Source of the DNA: Emticicia sp. BO119
GTDB lineage: Bacteria > Bacteroidota > Bacteroidia > Cytophagales > Spirosomataceae
NCBI RefSeq assembly: GCF_013912375.1
Contig: NZ_JACETV010000002.1
Location: 930,001-994,000 of the forward strand
Length of the DNA stretch: 64,000 nucleotides
Direction: 5' to 3'
The notes under the pieces were generated by a model. The model did not search any database, was not told where the DNA came from, and was given only the letters and a program-made list of their open reading frames with translations. How positions within the stretch are numbered: the stretch's first letter is position 1; every line of letters starts with the position of its first letter. Shown one piece after another: positions 32,879-41,967 of this stretch. A program made the position numbers and the translations under genes.

Positions 32879-35311
32879 ATGATAAGAAATTACTTGAAAA
32901 TTGCCTGGCGGAACTTGTTGAAGAACAAACTGCAAACCCTGATTAATATTACAGGGCTTTCGATTGGTATGTCATCATGCATTCTGATTCTGATGTTTGT
33001 ATTTGATGAAATGAGTTATGATAAATCCTGGGAGAATGGTGATAGGATATATCGTATGGCACTCGAACGTATTTATCCGGGCAGGGCTACAAAATATGCC
33101 ATTATTCCACCCTCGTATGCCCAATCGGTAAGGAAAGAATTACCGGAAGTAGAAGAAAGCGTCAGAATCTTTGATAATGGAGGCGGGACCCTCGTCAGAC
33201 ATAATAATCAGGTATATGAGAAGAATCATGTATTATTTGCCGACTCTAATTTCTTCAAGGTATTTAAGTTGCCATTACTCTTTGGCAATCCTGATAAAGC
33301 ATTATTAGCACCAAACACCATAGTATTGACCGAAAGCACAGCCAAGCGTTTTTTTGGAACTACTAATGCGATGGGCAAATACCTCGAACTGGTGCAGGGA
33401 CCCAAGTTGCAGGTAACTGGCATTTGTGCTGATGTTCCTAAAAACAGCCATTTCCAATTCGATTTTTTAGGTTCGGTAAAAGGAAATCGTTTTGCCGAAG
33501 CTACCAATCATATCAGCTTTGCGGCCTCAACCTATCTATTGCTAAAACCTCATACTTCTCCTGAGCAGGTACAGGCAAAATTCCCGTCCATTGTAGAAAA
33601 ATATGCCGCAGGTGAAGTACAGCGGAATTTCGGGGTATCATTTAAAGATTACCTGAAAGCTGGTAACGGGTACTTTTATTTCTTACAACCTTTGCAGAAT
33701 ATTCATCTGGAATCGCATTTAGAAGCCGAATTAGGGGCAAACGGGAGTAAAAATTTAGTGTATATTTTCATGGTGATCGCGGTTTTTGTATTATTGATTG
33801 CCTGTATCAATTTCATGAATTTAGCCACTGCGCGTTCAACCGAAAGAGCAAAAGAAGTGGGTATCCGTAAGACACTGGGCTCAACAAAATCGCAGTTATC
33901 CATTCAGTTTCTGACAGAATCAGTTTTACTGAGTGTAGCAAGTCTGTTTGTAGCTATTCTGATAGTGGTATTAGTATTGCCATTTTTTAATAATTTAGCC
34001 AATAAAACCCTGATATTAGATAATTTCTTTACCTTGAAAACCATCCCTTTAATGCTGATTTTATCAATAGCAGTGGGCTTAATGGCAGGCGTGTATCCGG
34101 CAGGTGTTTTGTCTTCGTTCCAACCAATACAGGTTTTGAAGGGTAAGTTTACTTCTAAAAAACAGGGTCATGCTTTACGAAACGGATTAGTGGTTTTTCA
34201 ATTTTCTATTTCTATTATTCTGATTATCAGTACGCTTATAGTTTACAGACAATTAAATTATATTCAGAATAAAGAACTGGGGTATTCAAAAGATTTTGTG
34301 ATTCACCTAAGAGGTGCAGGTTTTTTAGGCGATCGTACACAAGTCTTTAAAGACGAGATACAGAAAATTGCAGGCGTTGAAAAAGTAGGTGGAACAAGTG
34401 CTGAACCGGGTCAGGAAAACTTTTTTGGTATTAGTTTTCGTAAGGGAGGAGAGAAAGAAACAGTAACGGGTAAGGCTATGATTGCCGATGAGGGTTATCT
34501 GCAAACGCTGAATATGGAAACGGCAGAAGGAAGATTTTTTAACAAAGAATTTAATGATTCATTATCTATTATTCTGAATCAGGAAGCCGTGAAGGCTTTA
34601 GGACTAAAGAATCCGATCGGACAGAAAATATTCAGCCCTGATAATTTTGTGCAAGGCGATGGCCCCGAGGTGTCTTATACAATAGTAGGGGTAGTTAAGG
34701 ATTTCCATTTCTCATCTTTGCATCAAAAAATTACGCCTTTATTTATTGTCAATAATCGCTTTTTTGCCAGAACAAGTAACCTGATAGGTGTAAGAATCAA
34801 TACGCCCGACTTCGAGTCGGTGGTAAGCCAATTGCAAAAGACATGGAAGAAATTTCTGCCTGAGCAACCATTTAATTACGCATTTCTGGATGCCGATCTG
34901 GCCGAACTATACAGAAATGAAAAGGTTTCTCAGCAGGTGTTCTGGATATTTTCATGTTTAGGAATTCTTATAGCATGTATGGGCCTGTTAGGTTTGGTGA
35001 GTTATATTGTTCAGCAACGCACCAAAGAGATAGGTATCCGAAAGGTTTTAGGGGCTACTGTGCCGAGCATTATACTATTACTTTCGAAAGATCTTTTAAA
35101 ACTGGTGTTGATTGCCCTGCTGGTAGCATCGCCTATTGCCTATTATTTTATGAATAGCTGGTTACAGGACTTTGCCTACAAAACGGAAATAAACTGGTGG
35201 GTATTTGTTCTGGCAGGAGTAATGGCCATTATCATTGCCTTTGTTACTATCAGCTTTCAATCTATTAAAGCGGCTTTAATGAATCCGGTAAAATCCTTGA
35301 AAACGGAGTGA
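32879..35311 (+). CDS. Stand-alone MacB/FtsX-type ABC permease (copy 12)
   Basis: The protein has 810 residues and begins MIRNYLKIAWRNLLKNK. FtsX blocks from about 292 (TARSTERAKEVGIRKTLGS) and 686 (VQQRTKEIGIRKVLGAT). Pre-TM2 motif NIHLESHLEAELGANG; tail NPVKSLKTE. It is closest in motif content to copies 8 and 6. Unlike the array copies it has its own promoter region and an ordinary terminator, and it lies 4.4 kb beyond the array end. It may be a dispersed duplicate, or an ancestral single-gene unit of the kind whose promoter survives at 10505. Confidence 0.93.
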   Translation: MIRNYLKIAWRNLLKNKLQTLINITGLSIGMSSCILILMFVFDEMSYDKSWENGDRIYRMALERIYPGRATKYAIIPPSYAQSVRKELPEVEESVRIFDNGGGTLVRHNNQVYEKNHVLFADSNFFKVFKLPLLFGNPDKALLAPNTIVLTESTAKRFFGTTNAMGKYLELVQGPKLQVTGICADVPKNSHFQFDFLGSVKGNRFAEATNHISFAASTYLLLKPHTSPEQVQAKFPSIVEKYAAGEVQRNFGVSFKDYLKAGNGYFYFLQPLQNIHLESHLEAELGANGSKNLVYIFMVIAVFVLLIACINFMNLATARSTERAKEVGIRKTLGSTKSQLSIQFLTESVLLSVASLFVAILIVVLVLPFFNNLANKTLILDNFFTLKTIPLMLILSIAVGLMAGVYPAGVLSSFQPIQVLKGKFTSKKQGHALRNGLVVFQFSISIILIISTLIVYRQLNYIQNKELGYSKDFVIHLRGAGFLGDRTQVFKDEIQKIAGVEKVGGTSAEPGQENFFGISFRKGGEKETVTGKAMIADEGYLQTLNMETAEGRFFNKEFNDSLSIILNQEAVKALGLKNPIGQKIFSPDNFVQGDGPEVSYTIVGVVKDFHFSSLHQKITPLFIVNNRFFARTSNLIGVRINTPDFESVVSQLQKTWKKFLPEQPFNYAFLDADLAELYRNEKVSQQVFWIFSCLGILIACMGLLGLVSYIVQQRTKEIGIRKVLGATVPSIILLLSKDLLKLVLIALLVASPIAYYFMNSWLQDFAYKTEINWWVFVLAGVMAIIIAFVTISFQSIKAALMNPVKSLKTE

Positions 35312-35400
35312 TCAGAGAAGAAGTTGAAGCCAGTAGCAAAGATAAAAACAAGGAATATTTCTGTAATAATTAGTCTGAACACATAGTGATATAAATTATC

Positions 35401-35450
35401 AATAATCCATCCCTTTCTCAACAATGGGAAAAGGGATGGATTATTTTTCA
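35401..35450. terminator. Bidirectional terminator between convergent genes
   Basis: Arms AATAATCCATCCCTTTC (35401-35417) and the near-perfect complement ending at 35445 enclose a ~12-base loop, with A- and T-rich flanks on both sides. It serves the permease (plus) and overlaps the last codons of the DUF1801 gene (minus). Confidence 0.85.
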
Positions 35451-35812
35451 GAATCTCTCAAACCCAACATTGCCACCAAAAGCCTCTCAATCCTTTCAAC
35501 CTGAATATCTGAATTGGGGTCAATAAGCAGGATTTTCATCCTGGCTCGTTCTTCTTTAATTAAATCGGGCTCATCTATCAGATTTCCGTCAATAATGCCA
35601 ATATAGGGTAGCGACATACCATTGACCTTATATTTTTTATGAGTCCAGAGGTAGCACAGCATTTTACCTTTGTAGCAATAAACCGGCATTTTGTATTTCC
35701 AGGTTTCTGTAATTGCTGGGTTATAATTCAGCAAATGAGACCTCAGAAATAGCAGACAACTTTTTGCCGGCTCTTCTTGCTGTTCAAAATAATTATCAAC
35801 AGGGCTTAGCAT
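35441..35812 (-). CDS. DUF1801 domain protein
   Basis: This 123-residue soluble protein belongs to the DUF1801 (YdhG-like) fold family. The family pattern is visible: an N-terminal helix (SPVDNYFEQQEEP), ITETWKYKMPVYCYKGKMLCYL, a lysine-rich strand (HKKYKVNGMSLPY) and a C-terminal helix pair. No signal peptide. Its biochemical function is not established in the family; relatives occur beside stress and metal genes. It is monocistronic, with no neighbour on its strand. Confidence 0.8.
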   Translation of the reverse strand: MLSPVDNYFEQQEEPAKSCLLFLRSHLLNYNPAITETWKYKMPVYCYKGKMLCYLWTHKKYKVNGMSLPYIGIIDGNLIDEPDLIKEERARMKILLIDPNSDIQVERIERLLVAMLGLRDSEK

Positions 35813-36160
35813 ATATTATAGAATGAAGGGGCATAACTTTTAGAGATTATTAAGGTTTGGTACTTAAAACGAAGTTTCACATAAGTACTTAGGTATAAGC
35901 TATCAATACTACTCTTACAGGCTATCAAAACTAATCAAAAATTCATCAGAAAGTAATACTTAGTTGCTATCTCATTCATTGTAATATGATTCACCGTAAG
36001 TTCCTGTTATTTCAAAGAAAATACTGCCAAGTAAATCAATAGGCTATTGTTTATTGCGTACTTCTGCTTTTTTATCTCATAATTATTCTGAATTATCTTA
36101 AAATAGGATAGTTTTAGCAGGAAATAGTTATATTTGAATCTCTCTATTTAACCATATACA
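35813..36160. other. 348-bp divergent gap; one -7-like element
   Basis: No gene or RNA is recognised. TATATTTG at 36129-36136 matches the TAnnTTTG -7 box and lies 25 bases before the ATG of the ThuA fusion gene. The rest is AT-rich without a clear repeat, and presumably holds the DUF1801 promoter on the other strand. Confidence 0.45.
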
Positions 36161-39100
36161 ATGAAACAACCTGCTAAAAGATTTTTTTTCAGCTTATCTG
36201 TTATTTGTGCCTTATTCTTAACGACTCTCGTCTATCATGGCGCATCGGCTCAGCAAAAAAGAGTTTTAGTATTTTCTAAAACAAGAGGCTGGCGACACTC
36301 AAGTATTCCGTTTGGTAAAGAAGCTATTAAAAAGCTTGGACAGGAGAATAATTTCGGGGTTGATATATCAGAAAATTCTGATGATTTCAACGACGAAAAT
36401 CTCAAAAGATATAGTGCCGTTATATTCAATTCAACTACCGGAAACATTCTTAATAATGACCAGCAAGCTGCCTTTGAAAGATATATACAGGCAGGGGGTG
36501 GATTTGTGGGCATTCACTCGGCTGCTGATACGGAATATGAATGGCCCTGGTATGGACAGTTGGTTGGAGCTTATTTTGAAAGCCACCCTAATAACTCGAA
36601 TGTCAGAAAGGCAACTGTGTTGGTAACAGATAAAACACATATTTCAACAAGTCATTTGCCGGATTCCTGGGAACGTACTGACGAATGGTATAACTACAAG
36701 TCTATCTACCGAAACATAAAACCTTTGGCTTATTTAGATGAAAGTACCTATGATGGAGGGACTAACGGGGGGAATCACCCGATTGCCTGGTATCATGAGT
36801 TTGACGGTGGCAGGTCTTTCTTCACAGGAGGTGGGCACGCTGACGAAAGCTTTTCAGAGCCTTTGTTTTTGAAACATCTCTTAGGGGGTATCAACTATGC
36901 AATGGGTAACGGCAAACCTCTGGATTACTCAAAAGCTTATTCGATAACCATGCCGGAAGAAAACAGATTTGAAAAAACGGTTCTGGTAAATGACCTGAAT
37001 AATCCGATGGAATTGGCGGTGTCGAATGCTGGCAAAGTATATATGACCGAACTTGCAGGAAACTTATCAGTTTTTGATACAAAAACAAATAAGTTCAGAT
37101 TGATTCATCGCTTTCCGGTGGTGATGAAAGGCGGTACAGGTGTAATAGGTATTACCCTTGACCCTGATTTTGATACCAATCGTTGGATATACCTGTATTA
37201 TTCGCCACCAATTGAGGGTGAACCTATTTACTTTAATTTGTCGAGATTTACGCTTTCAGCCAAAGACGAAATTGATTTGGGTTCAGAAAAAATTTTACTG
37301 AAAGTGCCTGTGCAAATCAACAGTGGTTCTCATCATGGAGGGTCTCTGGCTTTTGATAAAGACAGAAACTTGGTTTTATCAACCGGAGACGGCACTACAC
37401 CTTTTCCTTCGAATGGCTATGCACCACTTGATGAACGTAAAGACCCACAATATTATCCGATGGATGCGCAACGTTCGGCCGCAAATACGAATGACTTTAA
37501 AGGTAAAATTCTTCGTATTCATCCTCAACCGGATGGAACTTATACTATTCCGAAAGGAAATCTGTTTGAGATAGGGCAGGAGAATACCAAGCCTGAAATT
37601 TATGCAATGGGTTGTCGGAATCCTTATAGAATTGCCATCAATCCGCAGACAGGCACTATTTATTGGGGAGAAATCGGGCCTGATGCCGGGGAAGACAGCC
37701 CAAGGGGGCCAAGAGGGTATGATGAATTTAATCAGGCGAAAAAGCCGGGTAACTTTGGCTGGCCTTATTTTGTGGGGAACAACTATGCTTATGCTGAATG
37801 GGACTTTGAAACAGGAAAACCCGGCCCTAACTATGACCCTGAAAAGCCTCTTAATAACTCGCCTAATAATACAGGTCTGAAAGAACTACCTCCGGCTACA
37901 CCACCTATGATATGGTATCCTTATGCTTTATCCCCTGATTTTCCTGAATTAGGTACAGGTGGCCGTAGTGCTATGGCAGGAGAGTTTTATACTTTTAACG
38001 AAGCATCTGCCACTAAAAACAAGATACCGAAATATTATGATGGAGCCTTGTTTGTTTTTGACTGGATGCGTAACTGGATGTTGGCAACCAGATTTGATAA
38101 AAATGAAAACTACTTAAAGACGGAGGCTTTTATGCCAACAAAAGGGGATTTCAGACGCCCAATTGATTTGGCATTCAGTAAGGAAGGCATTATGTATGTG
38201 TTAGAATATGGATCGGTTTATGGTGCCGATAATACAGATGCCCGTCTGGTGAAAATAGAATATAACTATGATAACAGAGCTCCACAAGCCATAGCAAGTA
38301 TTGTAGATACCGTAATGGCAGTAAAGAAAAATAAAGAATCTTTTATCACTTCCGAAATCAGAGATGTGCCGCAATATAAGGAATGGGCAGGCAAAGCTCC
38401 ATTAAAATTACGTTTTTCGGGTAGAGGAGTAGATTTAGACTTTGATGACAAACTCAGTTATGAATGGTATATCAACGGAACAAAACTATCTGCCGATAAA
38501 CCAATGTACACGCATACTTTTACTAAAAATGGAAATTATAAAGTAGTGTTTTTAGCCAAAGATGCGGCAGGAAAAACAGGTACTGATACACTGAGTGTAA
38601 GGGTAGGTAATGCTGTTCCGGTTGTGTCTATCAATGCCAAGAAGAATAAATCGTTTTATTGGGATAATCAGCCCTTTGAATATCATGTGTCTGTAAGTGA
38701 TGTGGAAGATAAAGCTATTAATGCCAAAAAGCGAAAGATAGAATATAATTATTATCCAAATCCCTACCAACCTGTTACAGGAGCAAAATCAGACTCTAAA
38801 GTAGAGCTTGGGTCGTTAGGTAAAACATTGGTTGATGCCAGTGATTGCAAGGCTTGTCATACAGTTGATAAGACTTCAGTCGGACCGTCGTTCCTGGCTA
38901 TTTCAAAGAAGTATGGCAGTGGTGATAATAAAACTATCAGAACTCTGTCGAAGAAGATTATAGAAGGTGGTGGTGGCAGCTGGGGTAGTGTCCATGTAAT
39001 GAGTGCGCATCCTCAGATCTCGTCGCAAGATGCCGATGAAATGGTGAAGTATATCTTGGCTATTAACGACCCTAATAAGAACTTTAAACCTATCAGTATA

Positions 39101-39604
39101 AGTGGGACTATTCCTTTAAAAGAGCATCTGGAAAACAAAACTACCGGATACTATACTGTTAAGGCTACTTATACAGATAATGGCGTAGCCGGTGCTAAAC
39201 CTGAGAAAGCAGAAGATATTATACGCCTACGCTATCACCAACTGAGAGCAATGGATTCTGACAGACACCCTGGTTTTGTGTTTGACTGGGGGGAGCTTCG
39301 CCAGGGGCCATCCAAGGCATATCTCGTATTTAAGAATATAGACCTGACCAACATCAAAACCATTGCCGTTGAATACGCTTCGCAGGATAAATCAGGCGTC
39401 ATAGAGGTAAGAGAAAACTCAGTAGCCGGGCCTGTTATTGCCAGAACAACCTTTAGCCCTACAGAGGGTTGGGGAAAAATGAAATGGGTAGAAAGTAAAC
39501 TGGATAAACCGATTGAAGGTTTCCGAGATTTGTATATTATGGGTGTGAAAACTGATAAACCAAGTGATAATTTAATTAAATTCAAAACAATTAAATTTGA
39601 TTGA
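36161..39604 (+). CDS. Secreted ThuA / sugar-dehydrogenase / PKD / cytochrome c / CBM fusion protein
   Basis: The 1147-residue exported protein has a signal peptide ending near GASA (about 1-30). A ThuA-like glutamine-amidotransferase-fold domain follows (about 33-255; GGGFVGIHSAAD, GGGHADESF). Next is a PQQ-type soluble glucose dehydrogenase (GSDH) propeller (about 270-710; GGTGVIGITLDPDF, SGSHHGGSLAFD, MGCRNPYRIAINP), then a PKD domain (about 745-825). A mono-haem cytochrome c carries C896-K-A-C899-H900 and a candidate distal Met947. A CBM6-like beta-sandwich (about 985-1147) ends the chain. The layout suggests oxidation of a polysaccharide-derived sugar with electrons passed to the attached cytochrome; the substrate is unknown. 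A Dabb protein follows 48 bases downstream. Confidence 0.92.
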   Translation: MKQPAKRFFFSLSVICALFLTTLVYHGASAQQKRVLVFSKTRGWRHSSIPFGKEAIKKLGQENNFGVDISENSDDFNDENLKRYSAVIFNSTTGNILNNDQQAAFERYIQAGGGFVGIHSAADTEYEWPWYGQLVGAYFESHPNNSNVRKATVLVTDKTHISTSHLPDSWERTDEWYNYKSIYRNIKPLAYLDESTYDGGTNGGNHPIAWYHEFDGGRSFFTGGGHADESFSEPLFLKHLLGGINYAMGNGKPLDYSKAYSITMPEENRFEKTVLVNDLNNPMELAVSNAGKVYMTELAGNLSVFDTKTNKFRLIHRFPVVMKGGTGVIGITLDPDFDTNRWIYLYYSPPIEGEPIYFNLSRFTLSAKDEIDLGSEKILLKVPVQINSGSHHGGSLAFDKDRNLVLSTGDGTTPFPSNGYAPLDERKDPQYYPMDAQRSAANTNDFKGKILRIHPQPDGTYTIPKGNLFEIGQENTKPEIYAMGCRNPYRIAINPQTGTIYWGEIGPDAGEDSPRGPRGYDEFNQAKKPGNFGWPYFVGNNYAYAEWDFETGKPGPNYDPEKPLNNSPNNTGLKELPPATPPMIWYPYALSPDFPELGTGGRSAMAGEFYTFNEASATKNKIPKYYDGALFVFDWMRNWMLATRFDKNENYLKTEAFMPTKGDFRRPIDLAFSKEGIMYVLEYGSVYGADNTDARLVKIEYNYDNRAPQAIASIVDTVMAVKKNKESFITSEIRDVPQYKEWAGKAPLKLRFSGRGVDLDFDDKLSYEWYINGTKLSADKPMYTHTFTKNGNYKVVFLAKDAAGKTGTDTLSVRVGNAVPVVSINAKKNKSFYWDNQPFEYHVSVSDVEDKAINAKKRKIEYNYYPNPYQPVTGAKSDSKVELGSLGKTLVDASDCKACHTVDKTSVGPSFLAISKKYGSGDNKTIRTLSKKIIEGGGGSWGSVHVMSAHPQISSQDADEMVKYILAINDPNKNFKPISISGTIPLKEHLENKTTGYYTVKATYTDNGVAGAKPEKAEDIIRLRYHQLRAMDSDRHPGFVFDWGELRQGPSKAYLVFKNIDLTNIKTIAVEYASQDKSGVIEVRENSVAGPVIARTTFSPTEGWGKMKWVESKLDKPIEGFRDLYIMGVKTDKPSDNLIKFKTIKFD

Positions 39605-39652
39605 GTAAAATCAATGGATAGTCAGTAGATTAATCACTCAATAAATAGTTAC

Positions 39653-39946
39653 ATGATAAGACATTCTGTTGTTTTTAAATTAAAACACCCAGTAGGATCG
39701 CAGGCAGAACACTTATTCTTTGAAGCCGTCAATAAACTGGCAACAATAGAAGGGGTAGAGAATTTTATTTGTTACCGCCAGACAAGTGTTCATAGCTCAT
39801 TTGATTATGGCTTGTTTATGGATTTTGCCAATAAAGAGGTCTATCAAAAGTATAATTCGCACCCTGAGCATGTAGCATTTGTTGAGCAATACTGGTTGGC
39901 AAATGTGGAAGGTTTTCTGGAATTAGATTATGAACCTTTCTCATAG
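39653..39946 (+). CDS. Dabb (stress-responsive A/B barrel) family protein
   Basis: This 97-residue single-domain ferredoxin-like alpha/beta-barrel protein begins MIRHSVVFKLKH, the typical Dabb N-terminus, with a conserved YQKYNSHPEHVAFVEQYW segment near the C-terminus. The family forms dimers; some members act in stress or polyketide cyclisation, many are uncharacterised. It probably shares a transcript with the upstream oxidoreductase gene (48-base gap) and is closed by a terminator at 39955. Confidence 0.85.
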   Translation: MIRHSVVFKLKHPVGSQAEHLFFEAVNKLATIEGVENFICYRQTSVHSSFDYGLFMDFANKEVYQKYNSHPEHVAFVEQYWLANVEGFLELDYEPFS

Positions 39947-39954
39947 TGCAAAAA

Positions 39955-39986
39955 AAAGCCCAGACCGTAAAAGTTTGGGCTTTCTA
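39955..39986. terminator. Bidirectional terminator
   Basis: AAAGCCCAGAC (39955-39965) and GTTTGGGCTTT (39973-39983) pair with one mismatch around a 7-base loop, with an A-run before and T's after. It lies between convergent genes. Confidence 0.85.
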
Positions 39987-40000
39987 ATTTCTTGCTGAAA

Positions 40001-40306
40001 TTACAATACAACAACCGAGTTGTCTGAAGTAAATTCATTAGCCACATATTTGTCAGCAGCTTCATCATTAATCCAGTTAGTTCCATCCAATAAATATCGG
40101 AATTGAAATTCTGAACCGATAGGAAGTTCTACCGAAGCTTTATATTGACCATCTTTTTGTTTCTTCAACAAAGTAGCAGTTGAGTTCCAATCGTTGAACT
40201 CACCTACAAGAGCTACTTTCTTAGCTTCATTAACCACTTCTGAAGGTAGCGTGAACGTAACTTTACAAACTGATTTGGTTTTAGAAAATTGTTTTACAAG
40301 TGCCAT
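40001..40306 (-). CDS. Stand-alone CBM48 / isoamylase N-terminal (E-set) domain protein
   Basis: This 101-residue protein begins MALVKQFSKTKSVCKVTFTL, the typical start of this Bacteroidota family, so 40306 is preferred over 40330 (which adds MKIKLMHK). Glycogen-binding signatures are VALVGEFNDWNS, then GSEFQFRYLLDGTNWINDEAADKYV. It has no catalytic domain or signal peptide. Domains of this kind bind alpha-glucans in branching enzymes and AMPK; the free-standing form may bind glycogen in the cytoplasm, which is inference. Confidence 0.88.
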   Translation of the reverse strand: MALVKQFSKTKSVCKVTFTLPSEVVNEAKKVALVGEFNDWNSTATLLKKQKDGQYKASVELPIGSEFQFRYLLDGTNWINDEAADKYVANEFTSDNSVVVL

Positions 40307-40644
40307 TTTGTGCATAAGTTTGATTTTCACTACAAAATTATATTATAAAAATCATAATTAAATGATTATCAGTTATTTATATAGTAAAATTCTTTAAAAA
40401 ATTATATATTATTTTTAAATGGTAATATTTCTGTATTAAATGGATACTCCTTTTTACAGGTTTAGAGACAGTTTAATATAAACAATATACAGCAGAAAAT
40501 AGCTTCTTTAGTTTTTCGTTTTGTTATTAAGCGGGTATGTTTTTTTTTAGAAATGCCTCGATTTTGGGCATAGTTTTTGTAAAAACATAGTTGTTATGAT
40601 AGTATCCCAAATTAATCATTAGCTACCACGAGAAAAAGATTTGT
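40307..40644. other. Gap of about 340 bp; nothing recognised beyond short dyads
   Basis: Very AT-rich. GTTTTTGTAAAAAC (near 40574-40587) is a small dyad and ATGCC/GGCAT arms precede it; both lie 60-90 bases before the next gene. No ORF, tRNA or clear promoter could be supported. Confidence 0.35.
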
Positions 40645-41904
40645 ATGAATATAATTGGATTGATAAAAGACAAACTGACAGACTCGGTAATTGAAAAAGT
40701 AAGCAATTTTCTGGGAGAGCACCCTGAGAATATCAGCCTTGCTTTAGATAAAGCCGTTCCTACAGTACTGGGGGGTATTATTCAGAATACTACTACTGAA
40801 GAGAATGCAGGTAAGGTAATGGACGTGTTGAAAGATGGGGGGCACACAGGAGAAATTCTTGACGATTTGCCTAATCTTTTAGATAACTTCGACAAAACGC
40901 AATTATTGATTACGATTGGAACAAATATTTTCAACCATTTTTTAGGCAATAAAAGCAATAGTCTGGTTGAGTCAATCTCATCTTTGAGTAATATACGTAA
41001 AACTTCCGCTTCGTCTCTGGTTGGGCTGGCAACTCCTTTGGTTTTGGGGGCTTTGGGTAAAGTAATAGCAAGAGAAGGCATGGGAGTCTCAGGCCTGATG
41101 AAGTTATTGAATGAGCAACGGGATGCTGTATTGGCAGCCTTACCTCCGGTTTTAATTAATAAACTGGTTACGAAAGAAGAGACTATTGATAAAAAAACAA
41201 CGAAAGAGCAGAACAGAGAAAAGAAAAAGGAAAAAGATAAAAGTTCTAATCTGAATCCTAATACGTCTGGTGGAGGTCCCGCTGTCTGGATTCCTTGGGT
41301 TTTATTGGCTTTAGTATTAATTGCGATTCTGTTTTATATATTCAAATACAAGAAACAACAGGAAAATCAGGCACAGGTATTACCAGGGGTTGATTCAACA
41401 GCAAGTGTAATGCCGGATACCTCATCTTTCAATATAGTACCAAAAGATACCTTGACTATCACTACTCCCGTAGAAAAGGTCGAACCTAAGCCTGTTGATA
41501 CGAAAGTGGAGGATAAAAAAGCAGATTTGCCTAAAGTAGAGACCAAGCCTGCAAATTCGACAGGCAATAGTACTCAGTCAACCTATGCAGGATCATTAAG
41601 TAAAGAGTTAGCAAACAGTAATTCCTGGGTTGCTTTACCAAATCTGAATTTCAGAAAAGGCAGTGCAGAGATTAGTAGCAGGGGTAATGTAAACGATTTG
41701 GTAAGGTTTTTGAAGAATAATTCAAAAGCTAAAATAACCATTGCGGGTGGTGCACAAAGCAGTGGTGGAACATTAGGTGAAGATCGTGCCTATGCTTTAC
41801 GAGAAGTTTTATTAGAAAGAGGGGTAAGAGAAAGCCAGATTGAAGTACAGTCTAAATCAGTAGGCGACGTTGATGCGAAAATAACCATAAAAGTAAAAAA
41901 ATAG
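40645..41904 (+). CDS. DUF937 - transmembrane - OmpA-like protein
   Basis: The 419-residue protein has an N-terminal cytoplasmic DUF937 region (about 1-175; helical, with ALDKAVPTVLGGIIQN and LVGLATPLVLGALGKV). A charged linker (KEQNREKKKEKDK) leads to one membrane helix (WIPWVLLALVLIAILFYIF, about 217-235). A Pro/Lys/Asp-rich periplasmic linker follows, then an OmpA-like C-terminal domain (about 330-419; LNFRKGSAEISSRG, RAYALREVLLERGV). OmpA domains bind peptidoglycan, so the protein likely ties an inner-membrane/cytoplasmic module to the cell wall. DUF937 has no established function. A terminator follows; no operon partner. Confidence 0.87.
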   Translation: MNIIGLIKDKLTDSVIEKVSNFLGEHPENISLALDKAVPTVLGGIIQNTTTEENAGKVMDVLKDGGHTGEILDDLPNLLDNFDKTQLLITIGTNIFNHFLGNKSNSLVESISSLSNIRKTSASSLVGLATPLVLGALGKVIAREGMGVSGLMKLLNEQRDAVLAALPPVLINKLVTKEETIDKKTTKEQNREKKKEKDKSSNLNPNTSGGGPAVWIPWVLLALVLIAILFYIFKYKKQQENQAQVLPGVDSTASVMPDTSSFNIVPKDTLTITTPVEKVEPKPVDTKVEDKKADLPKVETKPANSTGNSTQSTYAGSLSKELANSNSWVALPNLNFRKGSAEISSRGNVNDLVRFLKNNSKAKITIAGGAQSSGGTLGEDRAYALREVLLERGVRESQIEVQSKSVGDVDAKITIKVKK

Positions 41905-41939
41905 AGAATCAGTATCTGCTGGTGATTGCTATTGTTATG

Positions 41940-41967
41940 AGCCCACGATTTACTCGTGGGCATTTTT
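41940..41967. terminator. Terminator between convergent genes
   Basis: GCCCACGA (41941-41948) pairs perfectly with TCGTGGGC (41954-41961) around TTTAC, followed by ATTTTTT. Confidence 0.9.

Noticed and set aside
39235-39585. 116-residue minus-strand ORF within the ThuA fusion gene
   Set aside because: It overlaps the conserved CBM-like end of the plus-strand gene and has no domain signature of its own.
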